Positions 1 to 7,143 are shown, counted from the stretch's first letter. The stretch is DNA of 14,046 nt from Fidelibacterota bacterium (GCA_002704045.1 PAFF01000035.1:1-14046), one strand, 5' to 3'. Numbers and translations: made by a program. The notes: a model not told the origin generated them from the letters alone.

Positions 1-192
1 AATGGTGGCGCAAACTTAATAAGTTTTTGGGCACTACCTGAAGATGTTAGTGTAGCTAATATTATGGGTTCATTAGGAACAAATGCTACTGGAGTAATTG
101 GTCAAGGTGTTGCAGCAAGTCAAATAGGTCCAGGTACTTGGGTTGGAAGTTTATCTAATATATCACGAACAAGTGGTTATTGGGTGAAAGTA
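1..192 (+). repeat. Protein repeat unit, copy 1 (64 codons)
   Basis: This unit aligns without gaps to the copy at 259-450, with about 34 of 64 residues identical by hand count. Conserved blocks are N-GANLISF at the start, GxIGQGVAASQI in the middle, then GTWVGSLS and GYWxKV at the end. Residues 10-30 have diverged almost completely. The unit may begin before the window edge. I associate this NLISF / GVAAS / WVGSL / GYW pattern with secreted Marinimicrobia proteins, from memory only. Confidence 0.85.
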
Positions 193-1110
193 GATAACTC
201 TGGAACATTATCTATTTCTGAAGCTACTCCAACTGAATCAACTACGGTTTATGAGCTTAATAGTGGTGCAAATTTAATTTCGTTTCCTTACGAAGGTTCG
301 TCTCCAATTACCAATGCTATACCAGATGCAGCAGAAGCTGAGTTTAATGGTATCATAGGTCAGGGAGTTGCAGCAAGTCAAATAAGCGCTGGTACTTGGG
401 TTGGAAGTTTAAGTCAATTAGAAGGAACCAAAGGATATTGGGCAAAAGTTAACTCAGGTGTATCATTTTCGTTTAATGAGCCTACAGGTTCTATGAGGTC
501 AACCGAGTCTGCATATTCTTCAACATATGAATTTACACAATCTATGGAACAAGCTTTCTATTTTGTGGAAGATATTGAAGGTGCTGAATATGGAGATTGG
601 GTATTAGCTTACAACAATGATCAGCTTATAGGTTCTAGACAATGGAAAGGATCTTATACAGATATTCCTGCTATGGGTTATGATGGAAGTTTAGAAACAT
701 CTGAGTTTTGTAATGAGGGTGATATTCCTACTTTTTATCTTGTAAAAGATTACAGTGGAGAACACATTGAACTTACTGGAACAATATCAGGTTGGAACTC
801 AAATGGGATATATAACATCAATAATTTAACGCAGGTGATAATACCTGAAACTGTTACATTATCGACAGCTTATCCAAACCCATTTAATCCTGAGACTACT
901 ATTGATTATAGTGTTAAGAGCGCAGGTATGGTAGAGCTATCTATATTTGATATAAATGGTAGATTGGTTTCAACACTTTGGAATGGTGAGCTATCAACTG
1001 GAAGTTATAGTTCTACTTGGGATGCAACAAGCCAACCTTCAGGATTGTATATTGCTAAATTAAAATCAGGCAATACAGTTCAGACAAGTAAGTTGGTATT
1101 GTTAAAGTAG
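1..1110 (+). CDS. Secreted type IX secretion system cargo protein, 5'-truncated
   Basis: The frame is open to the left edge (position 1 is in frame, beginning NGGANLISF), so the N-terminus and any signal peptide lie outside; the ATG at 64 is internal. The visible 369 residues hold two copies of a 64-residue unit (residues 1-64 and 87-150; see the repeat entries), a probable beta-rich domain at about 160-280 (GDWVLAYNND, SRQWKGSYTD, IPAMGYDGS) and a C-terminal domain from about 285 with YPNPFNPETTI at 291-301, then GRLVSTL, GLYIAKL and a basic end SKLVLLK. That last domain matches the T9SS type A sorting domain (Por secretion tail), which directs export across the outer membrane in FCB-group bacteria and is usually cleaved on the way. 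The cargo function is not recognisable; an extracellular or cell-surface role is inferred. A strong terminator follows. Confidence 0.88.
   Translation, partial: NGGANLISFWALPEDVSVANIMGSLGTNATGVIGQGVAASQIGPGTWVGSLSNISRTSGYWVKVDNSGTLSISEATPTESTTVYELNSGANLISFPYEGSSPITNAIPDAAEAEFNGIIGQGVAASQISAGTWVGSLSQLEGTKGYWAKVNSGVSFSFNEPTGSMRSTESAYSSTYEFTQSMEQAFYFVEDIEGAEYGDWVLAYNNDQLIGSRQWKGSYTDIPAMGYDGSLETSEFCNEGDIPTFYLVKDYSGEHIELTGTISGWNSNGIYNINNLTQVIIPETVTLSTAYPNPFNPETTIDYSVKSAGMVELSIFDINGRLVSTLWNGELSTGSYSSTWDATSQPSGLYIAKLKSGNTVQTSKLVLLK
259..450 (+). repeat. Protein repeat unit, copy 2 (64 codons)
   Basis: This is the second copy of the unit at 1-192, at a period of 258 bases (86 codons) and separated from it by a 22-residue Ser/Thr-rich linker (193-258). 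It has the same length and needs no gaps; its divergent stretch reads PYEGSSPITNA instead of WALPEDVSVAN. The block GQGVAASQI is identical in both copies. The DNA differs at many positions, so this is an old protein-level duplication rather than a recent DNA repeat. Confidence 0.85.
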
Positions 1111-1133
1111 ATATAAAATTGAATTTTATACAT

Positions 1134-1847
1134 ATGAAAAGGCTGACATTTAATGTCAGCCTTTTTTTATTTAAAATATATATATCTTTTTTTATAATAG
1201 ATTTATCATTTTCAGCATCTATTGATGAAAGTATTATAGAAAAATTTTTGCAAGATGATGATAATGTTAAATGGAATTTAGTTAATAAAATTGATAACCA
1301 AACAATCTACAATAAAAAAATTAAAGATTCTAAAATTCCAGTAGTTAAAGTAGTAGTTATAGATAGCGTTACTATAGATGGAATGGTTCAAGCTATAATT
1401 AATGTAAAAGATCATACTCGTTTTTTGAAAAGTAGTTACCTAACAAAATCAATGTTATTGAATAAAAATAATAATGAAAATATATTTAAATATGAAGTAT
1501 ATCAATACTTAAATATTCCATTTATTAAAAATAGATTTTACATAGCATATTGTAATCTTGAACTTAATATTGATAGAGTTAAAGTAAACTGGAGATTGTC
1601 AGATGATAACAAAAAACATTTGGATATTATAAATGATAATAAAAATGATATTTTTATAGAAAATGGATTTGGTTACTGGAAAATAGAATATTTATCTGAA
1701 AATTTTTCTAAAATAACGTATTTAATTCATATGAATCCTGGGGGATGGGTACCAAACTTTATTATTAATCTTTCAAGTAATTATACTATTCCTGAAACTG
1801 TTGTTAAAATGATTAATGAAGGTAAAAGATTAGATAAATTAGATTAA
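1134..1847 (+). CDS. START/SRPBCC-like exported protein
   Basis: From the ATG at 1134 the protein is 237 residues. It begins MKRLTFN and continues with a hydrophobic stretch to about residue 28, ending LSFSAS, which looks like a signal peptide, so a periplasmic or membrane-associated location is inferred. The rest resembles START-domain lipid-binding proteins of the SRPBCC superfamily: an early KWNLVNKIDNQTIYNK segment, a VKDHTRFLK-like helix, GYWKIEYL, and near the C-terminus HMNPGGWVPNF followed by a helix. Ligand and role are unknown. An earlier in-frame TTG at 1119 would put extra residues before the signal peptide and is less likely. No good Shine-Dalgarno precedes 1134, and the terminator at 1137-1168 lies within codons 2-12. 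The gene reads as an independent unit before lat. Function is tentative. Confidence 0.7.
   Translation: MKRLTFNVSLFLFKIYISFFIIDLSFSASIDESIIEKFLQDDDNVKWNLVNKIDNQTIYNKKIKDSKIPVVKVVVIDSVTIDGMVQAIINVKDHTRFLKSSYLTKSMLLNKNNNENIFKYEVYQYLNIPFIKNRFYIAYCNLELNIDRVKVNWRLSDDNKKHLDIINDNKNDIFIENGFGYWKIEYLSENFSKITYLIHMNPGGWVPNFIINLSSNYTIPETVVKMINEGKRLDKLD
1137..1168 (+). terminator. Strong Rho-independent, bidirectional terminator
   Basis: The left arm AAAAGGCTGACAT (1137-1149) pairs perfectly with ATGTCAGCCTTTT (1153-1165) around a 3-base loop TTA. The G+C-containing core is followed by a run of seven T (1162-1168), and the A run on the other side gives the same signal on the minus strand. It lies 27 bases after the stop of the T9SS cargo gene, which it evidently terminates. 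It also overlaps the 5' codons of the next reading frame (ATG at 1134), which is unusual. Confidence 0.9.
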
Positions 1848-1903
1848 ATATTATTGATTTTAATTATAAAGACATAAATTACATTAATTCAAAGGGAGAA
1901 AAT

Positions 1904-3247
1904 GTGAGTAATTCAATTAGAGAAACTTTATCTAAAAATATTCTTGCAGATGGTTTTGAGCCTATTTTAGATCTTGATAATAGTCATGAATCCTGGATAG
2001 TTGACAAAGTGACTGGTGAGAAATATTTAGATATGTTTACTATGTATGCATCAGGTTCAATTGGATACAATAATAAGTATATTTTAGATAATAAAGACGT
2101 CTTAACAAAAGCAGCTTTATTTAAACCAACATTATCAGATATGTATTGTGATTTATATGCTGATTTTTTAGATGTTTTTAATAAAAGTGCTATTCCATCA
2201 TATTTAAAGAATGCATTTTTTATCGAGGGTGGAGCCCTAGCTGTTGAAAATGCTCTTAAGGTTGCTTTTGATTGGAAAACTAGAAAAAATAAGATGTCTA
2301 ATATTCAAGTTGAGTCTTCTTGTATAATACATTTCAAAGAGGCATTCCATGGCAGATCTGGCTATACTATGTCTTTAACAAACACTGATCCGATAAAAGT
2401 AAAATACTTTCCTAAATTTGAATGGCCTAGAATTGTAAACCCTAAAATAAAGTTCCCTTTAAACGAAGATAACTTAATTGAAGTAAAAAGCCTTGAAAAA
2501 TTAGCGATTGAACAAATATATAATGCAATCAAGGAAAATAAACATCAAGTCGCAGCAATTATTATTGAGCCGATACAGGGAGAGGGTGGAGATAATCACT
2601 TTAGATGTACGTTTTTTCAAAAATTACGAGATATATGTAACGAACATGATTTATTATTAATTTATGATGAAGTTCAAACAGGTATAGGCATAACAGGAAA
2701 AATGTGGGCACATCAACATTTTACTCCTGATTTATGTGATTGTGATATAAAAATAGAAACTGCACCAATTCCAGATATAATCTCTTTTGGTAAAAAGACT
2801 CAAGTTTGTGGGATTTTAGCTGGAGATAGATTAGATCAAGTTGAAAATCATGCCTTTAAAAAATCAAGTAGAATTAATTCTACTTTTGGAGGTAACTTGG
2901 TTGATATGGTAAGATTCAAGCTTATTTTGGAAGTTATTGAAAAAGATAGATTATTGGATAATGCATCTAAAATGGGTTCTTATTTATACCAAAAAATAGA
3001 TCATTTATCAAAAGAATTCCCTGGTTTCGTTATAAATCCTAGAGGACGAGGTTTGTTTTGCGCATTTGATCTTCCTTCAACCATAGAACGTGATAATTTG
3101 TGGAATAACATGATGAAGAATAACTTGTTGATATTACCTTGTGGAACTGAATCTATACGTTTCAGACCTCATTTAACAGTTAATAAAGATGAAATTGACA
3201 CTGCTTTTAGTATTATTGAAAAATCTGTAAAATCTACACTTAAGTGA
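1904..3247 (+). CDS. lat: L-lysine 6-aminotransferase (class III, PLP-dependent)
   Basis: This 447-residue protein matches lysine epsilon-aminotransferase closely along its length. The enzyme transfers the side-chain amino group of L-lysine to 2-oxoglutarate, giving 2-aminoadipate 6-semialdehyde (which cyclises) and glutamate, in lysine catabolism. Landmarks: ILADGFEPILDL near the N-terminus, FFIEGGALAVENALKVAFDW (105-124), EAFHGRSGYTMSLTNTDP (146-163), IIEPIQGEGGDNHFR (220-234), the cofactor-binding Asp in IYDEVQTG (D255), and FGKKTQVCG with the expected Schiff-base Lys at 297; SIRFRPHLTV lies near the end. The start is GTG at 1904 behind AAAGGGAG (1891-1898); the nearby ATG at 1902 is followed at once by TGA. 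An apparent insert of roughly 12 residues (about 275-289, with CDC) precedes the catalytic Lys segment. The end overlaps rsmI by four bases (GTGA). Confidence 0.92.
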   Translation: MSNSIRETLSKNILADGFEPILDLDNSHESWIVDKVTGEKYLDMFTMYASGSIGYNNKYILDNKDVLTKAALFKPTLSDMYCDLYADFLDVFNKSAIPSYLKNAFFIEGGALAVENALKVAFDWKTRKNKMSNIQVESSCIIHFKEAFHGRSGYTMSLTNTDPIKVKYFPKFEWPRIVNPKIKFPLNEDNLIEVKSLEKLAIEQIYNAIKENKHQVAAIIIEPIQGEGGDNHFRCTFFQKLRDICNEHDLLLIYDEVQTGIGITGKMWAHQHFTPDLCDCDIKIETAPIPDIISFGKKTQVCGILAGDRLDQVENHAFKKSSRINSTFGGNLVDMVRFKLILEVIEKDRLLDNASKMGSYLYQKIDHLSKEFPGFVINPRGRGLFCAFDLPSTIERDNLWNNMMKNNLLILPCGTESIRFRPHLTVNKDEIDTAFSIIEKSVKSTLK

Positions 3248-3927
3248 TAGGAAATCTCTACTTAATATCCACTCCTATTGGTAATCTAAAGGATATAACT
3301 TTAAGATCGATAGAAACTTTAAAAAATGTAGATTTAATTGCAGCGGAAGATACTAGAAGATCAGGTAAATTATTGAAAGAATACGATGTAAATACCAAAA
3401 TGATTTCATATTTTGAGCATAATGAAGAAATTAGGATCAAAGAAATTATTGGTAAATTGAAAAAAGGTTTAGATATAGCTCTTATTTCTGATGCAGGTAC
3501 ACCAACCATTAGTGATCCTGGATATCGTTTAGTTAACGAAGTACATAAAAATGGTATAAAAATATCATCATTGCCTGGACCAAGTTCAGTAATTAATGCT
3601 CTTTCAGTATCGGGATTACCAACTGATCATTTTTATTTTGAGGGTTTTTTACCAAGGAAAAAAGGTAGATTGATAAGATTTAATTTTTTATCTACTTTAC
3701 CAGCAACTATAATTTTGTTTGAATCACCTTACAGATTAATAAAAACTTTGATGGACATTGAAAAATATATGGGTCAAAGAATTGTATCTGTATGTAGGGA
3801 AATGACAAAAATTCATGAAGAAATCTTTAGAGGATCGTTATGGAAAACAATTAATCACTTTAAAAATAAAAAATCAATAAAAGGTGAAATTGTCCTGCTT
3901 ATTGCAAAGGCTCATTATGAAGATTAA
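3244..3927 (+). CDS. rsmI: 16S rRNA (cytidine(1402)-2'-O)-methyltransferase
   Basis: RsmI uses S-adenosylmethionine to 2'-O-methylate C1402 of 16S rRNA in the decoding centre of the small ribosomal subunit. Seen here: LYLISTPIGNLKDIT (5-19), AAEDTRRSGKLL (33-44), the SAM-site loop ISDAGTPTISDPG (81-93), LPGPSSVINALSVSGLP (110-126) and FEGFLPRKKGR (132-142), all typical of this tetrapyrrole-methylase-fold family. At 227 residues it is shorter than the E. coli protein (about 286), lacking most of the C-terminal extension, as in many relatives. The GTG start at 3244 shares bases with the lat TGA and has no visible Shine-Dalgarno, so it probably depends on translational coupling to lat. Its 3' end overlaps tmk by 11 bases. 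Confidence 0.95.
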   Translation: MIGNLYLISTPIGNLKDITLRSIETLKNVDLIAAEDTRRSGKLLKEYDVNTKMISYFEHNEEIRIKEIIGKLKKGLDIALISDAGTPTISDPGYRLVNEVHKNGIKISSLPGPSSVINALSVSGLPTDHFYFEGFLPRKKGRLIRFNFLSTLPATIILFESPYRLIKTLMDIEKYMGQRIVSVCREMTKIHEEIFRGSLWKTINHFKNKKSIKGEIVLLIAKAHYED

Positions 3928-4534
3928 TAAATTTATATCTTTTGAAGGCATAGATTTTTCAGGTAAAACAACTCAAATCAATATATTGAAAAAAAAATTA
4001 GAAGATTTAAATTTTAAAGTTTTAGTTTTTAGAGAACCTGGTGGTATGGATGTTGCAGAATCAATAAGAGAAATAATTTTAAATAACGATTTCAATATAT
4101 CTAGAGAATGTGAAATGCTATTATTCCTTTCTGCTAGAGCTGAGTTAGTTGATAAAGTTATAAAACCTGCTTTGCTTGATGATTCTTTTGTGATTTGCGA
4201 TAGATTTGTTGATAGTACATTAGCTTATCAAGGATATGGTAGAAAAATAGACTTAAATTTGATAAATAATTTGAATTCATTTGTAACCAAATCAATATTA
4301 CCAACAAAATCATTTTTTTTGGATATTGATCTGTCGTTAATGGATCAAAGACAAAATATTAATAGTAATGATAGAATGGAAAATTCAGGAAAATTTTTTT
4401 TTAATGATGTAAGAAATGGATATTTAGAAATATCAAAAAACGACGATAGATTTGTTAAAATTGATGCTAGTAAATCTATTGAACATATTTCGGAAGAAAT
4501 ATGGAATCAAATGAATATTTTTTTAGGAAAGTAA
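3917..4534 (+). CDS. tmk: Thymidylate kinase (dTMP kinase)
   Basis: This enzyme phosphorylates dTMP to dTDP with ATP in the cytoplasm, for dTTP synthesis. The 205-residue protein carries the P-loop GIDFSGKT (11-18), the substrate-binding FREPGG (38-43), the DRF motif in CDRFVDSTLAYQGYGR (94-109) and a LID segment with DQRQ and NDRME (143-155); the arginines in the LID suggest the E. coli-like subtype. The ATG at 3917 was chosen because AAGG (3907-3910) sits six bases upstream and MKINKFISFEG is the natural start of the fold. A GTG at 3884 in the same frame would add 11 residues without family support. It overlaps the rsmI end by 11 bases in a different frame and is followed one base later by the protease gene. 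Confidence 0.93.
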   Translation: MKINKFISFEGIDFSGKTTQINILKKKLEDLNFKVLVFREPGGMDVAESIREIILNNDFNISRECEMLLFLSARAELVDKVIKPALLDDSFVICDRFVDSTLAYQGYGRKIDLNLINNLNSFVTKSILPTKSFFLDIDLSLMDQRQNINSNDRMENSGKFFFNDVRNGYLEISKNDDRFVKIDASKSIEHISEEIWNQMNIFLGK

Positions 4535-4535
4535 T

Positions 4536-6233
4536 ATGAAACAAATTTTAACTATTATTTTTATTGCCAGTTTTTGTTATGGTAGTAATGCAAATGAAGA
4601 GGCAATGTTAAATTTATTTGATGAAGCCTACTATAAACTTAAAGCCTCATACGTTGATTCAATAAATTCAGAAGAGGTTATTAAGTCAGGAATTAAAGGT
4701 ATGTTAAAGCCTTTAGATCCATATACTAAACTTTTAGTTGGTAGTAGTAAAGACAGATTAGAAATGCTTACAAAAGGTAAGTACGGAGGAGTTGGAATAA
4801 GTATTGGTTTCAGAAAAGATACACTTACCGTCTTATCTCCAATGGAAAACAGTCCTGCTTATAACGAAGGTATTTGGCCTGGAGATAAAATAATTCAAGT
4901 TGATAGTATTTCGACCATTGGTATGACAACTAGTGATGCAGCAGATATTATTAGAGGAGAGATGGGATCTGAGGTAGTACTTCATATTTATAGACCTTCT
5001 GAAAGAAAAAAAATAAAGTTTACTTTAACTAGAGCAAGTATAAAAGTAAGAGATGTACCATATTGCGGAATAGATGAAAATGGTATAGGTTACATTAGAG
5101 TTACTAGATTTTCAAGACATACAGCAAATGATTTTAGAAAAGGATTGATGAAGCTGAAAAAGGAAGATTTGAAAGGACTAGTGATTGATTTAAGAGGTAA
5201 TTCTGGTGGATTATTAAGCAACGCAATTTCTATTTTAGATGAATTTGTTGATAGAAATACTTTGCTGTTATATACAAAAGGAAGAACTGATAAGAACAAT
5301 AAACAATTCAGAGCCAGAAGGAATAAATCAATTTCTACTGATATTCCAATTGCAGTTTTAATAAATAGAGGTTCAGCCTCAGCTAGCGAAATTGTTTCTG
5401 GAGCTTTACAAGATCTAGATAGAGCAATAATTATTGGAGATAAATCCTTTGGTAAAGGATTGGTACAAAGTGTTTTTCCTTTAAACGATACCGCAACATT
5501 AAAAATTACAACTCAAAAGTATTATATACCTTCTGGTAGATTAATACAGAAAGAAGATTATTTAAAAAATGGAGTTCTAACAGATGGAAATAAAGATACT
5601 ACCTTTAAGACTATTGGTGGAAGGACAGTGAAAGGTGGCGGTGGTATTGATCCTGACATATTTATAGAAGCTGAAAAATTACCTCCTTTGGTTCAAGCAT
5701 TATGGAGAGATGGTGCATTTTTAAACTTTTGTGCATCATATGACAAAAAAAAGCTTACTTATAATAATGGGATACAAATAACTGATGAAATTTTAGATGA
5801 TTTTTTAGTTTTTATAAAAGATGATAGTATTGATTATAATGATTATGGTGAATTTTATTATAAAAAGTTATTGGGATCGTTGAAAAAAAGAGATGGAATG
5901 AATAATCCCAAAAGCAATCTTTTAGAAAAAATTCAATTTTGGAAGAAAAAGAAAACATATTTAGATATATTATCAAGTGAATTTAATGTATATTATGAAA
6001 ACAGGAAGAATTACCCTTACAGGGATAAAGATAATAAAAAATGGATTATTAATGGTCTTGAAAGGGAGTTTTCAAGAGTCACTTGCGGAACAAGTTTTGA
6101 CTGTTTTAATGAAAATACAGGTTCCCAAGAACGAATTAGAGTTTCACTTTTTGATGATATAATTTATAATGAAACGACAAAAATACTATTAGATTTAAAT
6201 CAATACTATGATATTTTATCTCCAGAAAAATAA
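4536..6233 (+). CDS. S41-family C-terminal processing peptidase (CtpA/Prc type) with PDZ domain
   Basis: This is a 565-residue serine protease of family S41. A signal peptide (MKQILTIIFIASFCYGSNA) implies a periplasmic location. A PDZ domain covers about 80-165 (GGVGISIGFR; SPAYNEGIWPGDKI), and the catalytic domain follows with GYIRVTRFS, LVIDLRGNSGGLL (215-227) and NRGSASASE. By comparison with the Ser/Lys dyad of Prc (25 residues apart), the nucleophile should be S282 and the general base K307 in SFGKGLVQ. Such proteases trim or degrade exported proteins from their C-termini; substrates here are unknown. A long, Lys-rich C-terminal region (about 380-565) with two Cys (CGTSFDC) is poorly conserved. 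The ATG follows the tmk stop by one base, with AGGAAAG just upstream. A tRNA-Val begins two bases after its stop. Confidence 0.92.
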   Translation: MKQILTIIFIASFCYGSNANEEAMLNLFDEAYYKLKASYVDSINSEEVIKSGIKGMLKPLDPYTKLLVGSSKDRLEMLTKGKYGGVGISIGFRKDTLTVLSPMENSPAYNEGIWPGDKIIQVDSISTIGMTTSDAADIIRGEMGSEVVLHIYRPSERKKIKFTLTRASIKVRDVPYCGIDENGIGYIRVTRFSRHTANDFRKGLMKLKKEDLKGLVIDLRGNSGGLLSNAISILDEFVDRNTLLLYTKGRTDKNNKQFRARRNKSISTDIPIAVLINRGSASASEIVSGALQDLDRAIIIGDKSFGKGLVQSVFPLNDTATLKITTQKYYIPSGRLIQKEDYLKNGVLTDGNKDTTFKTIGGRTVKGGGGIDPDIFIEAEKLPPLVQALWRDGAFLNFCASYDKKKLTYNNGIQITDEILDDFLVFIKDDSIDYNDYGEFYYKKLLGSLKKRDGMNNPKSNLLEKIQFWKKKKTYLDILSSEFNVYYENRKNYPYRDKDNKKWIINGLEREFSRVTCGTSFDCFNENTGSQERIRVSLFDDIIYNETTKILLDLNQYYDILSPEK

Positions 6234-6235
6234 TA

Positions 6236-6309
6236 GGTCGATTAGCTCAGTTGGTTAGAGTGTCACGTTGACATCGTGGAGGTCATTGGTTCGATTCCAA
6301 TATCGACCA
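6236..6309 (+). tRNA. tRNA-Val (anticodon GAC)
   Basis: A complete cloverleaf is visible. Acceptor GGTCGAT (6236-6242) pairs with ATCGACC (6302-6308), with discriminator A6309. The D-stem is GCTC/GAGT, the anticodon stem TCACG/CGTGG, the loop TTGACAT with anticodon GAC at 6270-6272, and the T-arm ATTGG-TTCGATT-CCAAT. GAC reads the Val codons GTC and GTT. The 3' CCA is not encoded (ACA follows) and must be added. The gene begins only two bases after the protease stop codon and precedes infC by 96 bases, so it is probably excised from a longer mRNA. Confidence 0.96.
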
Positions 6310-6405
6310 CAATTATTTTAAAATAAACAGTTAGATTTATTATAATAATATTATTAATATAGCGTTCTATAATTCACAGTATATATTTAACTAAGGAGGT
6401 TTGAT
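6310..6405 (+). promoter_or_regulatory. infC leader with possible promoter
   Basis: This 96-base A+T-rich gap lies between tRNA-Val and infC. It holds two TATAAT hexamers (6341-6346 and 6368-6373), either of which could be a -10 box, but neither has a convincing TTGACA-like element 16-18 bases upstream. Processing at the tRNA 3' end could equally provide the 5' end of the infC mRNA. The leader ends in a perfect Shine-Dalgarno (6392-6400). Confidence 0.3.
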
Positions 6406-6408
6406 ATA
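6392..6408 (+). promoter_or_regulatory. infC ribosome binding site and AUA start codon
   Basis: TAAGGAGGT at 6392-6400 is complementary over all nine bases to the usual 16S rRNA 3' tail (ACCTCCTTA). Six bases after AGGAGG comes ATA at 6406-6408, in frame with the whole IF3 coding sequence. No ATG, GTG or TTG lies in frame near this site. The strong Shine-Dalgarno fixes the start and would offset the weak initiation codon. Confidence 0.82.
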
Positions 6409-6927
6409 CGTTATAAGAAAAAAAGCGATAGTACAAGAATAAATGAACAAATAAAAGCTGAATCAGTTAGATTAATTGATAATCGCGGGCAACAGTTAGG
6501 TATACACATAATTGAAAAAGCTGTTGAAAAAGCAAATAACCTGGATCTTGATTTAGTAGAAATCGTCCCTAACGCGAAGCCTCCAGTTTGTAAAATAATG
6601 GATTATGGAAAGTACTTGTATGAACAACAGAGAGAAAAAAAGAAGTTAAAGAAAAAACAACATGTAATTCATGTTAAAGAAATTCGATTAAGACCTGCCA
6701 TTAGTGATCATGATCTTTTAACTAAACTCACTAAAGCTAAAAATTTTTTAGAAGATGGGTGTAAAGTTAAACTAACAGTTATGTTTCGTGGTAGAGAACG
6801 ATATAGGATGGATATTGGAAGAGACCTTTTAGATAGAGTAGTAGAGGTTTTGGATGAAATAGCCAAAATTGAAAAGGCGCCAGATGTTGAATCTTACAGA
6901 ATGACTTTAATAATGGCACCTAAGTAA
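6406..6927 (+). CDS. infC: Translation initiation factor IF-3, starting at a non-canonical AUA codon
   Basis: IF-3 binds the 30S subunit, prevents premature 50S joining and checks the start codon and initiator tRNA. Read from ATA at 6406 the protein is 173 residues, close to the usual length. It has RINEQIKAESVRLIDNRG near the N-terminus, VDLVEI-like LDLVEIVPNAKPPVCKIMDYGK across the domain boundary, a Lys-rich linker, and the C-terminal domain with HVKEIRLRPAISDHD, FRGRE and LIMAPK. The first in-frame ATG (6598) lies in the conserved CKIMDYGK motif and would delete most of the N-terminal domain, so it cannot be the start. E. coli infC also uses a non-standard codon (AUU) that lets IF-3 repress its own synthesis; the same logic is inferred here. 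The stop overlaps the rpmI Shine-Dalgarno. Confidence 0.93.
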   Translation: MRYKKKSDSTRINEQIKAESVRLIDNRGQQLGIHIIEKAVEKANNLDLDLVEIVPNAKPPVCKIMDYGKYLYEQQREKKKLKKKQHVIHVKEIRLRPAISDHDLLTKLTKAKNFLEDGCKVKLTVMFRGRERYRMDIGRDLLDRVVEVLDEIAKIEKAPDVESYRMTLIMAPK

Positions 6928-6938
6928 GGAGTTATGAT

Positions 6939-7133
6939 ATGCCTAAAATGAAAACAAGAAAATCTGCAGCAAAAAGATTTAAAAAAACTGGTTCTGGAAA
7001 GATTAAACATAATAAAACTGGCGCTAGACATTTTATGTCGAGAAAAAAGCCAACTAGAAAGAGAAGATTAAGAAAAACCAGTACTTTAGCAGGTGGAATA
7101 CACAAACGTACAAAAAAAATGATAATCAAATAA
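6939..7133 (+). CDS. rpmI: 50S ribosomal protein bL35
   Basis: This 64-residue, very basic protein begins MPKMKTRKSAAKRFKKTGSGKI and has HNKTGARHFMSRKK and LRKTSTL, the standard bL35 sequence at the standard length. It is part of the large ribosomal subunit. The ATG at 6939 follows TAAGGAG (6925-6931), whose first three bases are the infC stop codon; an ATG at 6934 is out of frame and stops after three codons. The infC-rpmI-rplT order is the widespread bacterial arrangement. Confidence 0.97.
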   Translation: MPKMKTRKSAAKRFKKTGSGKIKHNKTGARHFMSRKKPTRKRRLRKTSTLAGGIHKRTKKMIIK

Positions 7134-7143
7134 GGAAATTGTA

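Noticed and set aside
1119..1847. START-like gene starting at TTG 1119
   Set aside because: It puts NFIH before the MKRL signal-peptide start and has no SD; ATG 1134 fits better.
1865..1870. TATAAA upstream of lat as a -10 box
   Set aside because: No -35-like element lies at a proper distance; the hexamer is common in DNA this rich in A+T.
3884..4534. Longer tmk starting at GTG 3884
   Set aside because: The 11 extra residues have no family support, and ATG 3917 has a well-placed AAGG.
5090..5299. Minus-strand frame within the S41 protease gene
   Set aside because: It is antisense to the PDZ-to-catalytic region of a clear gene, with no recognisable protein features or SD; the same holds for other antisense frames in pheS, pheT, rpmI and zapA.
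6443..6454. ATG shortly after the infC SD as a start
   Set aside because: It is out of frame with IF-3 and reaches TAA after three codons.
6598..6927. Reading infC from the first in-frame ATG (109 residues)
   Set aside because: IF-3 homology continues unbroken upstream to 6406, and the ATG lies within the conserved CKIMDYGK motif; there is no SD before it.
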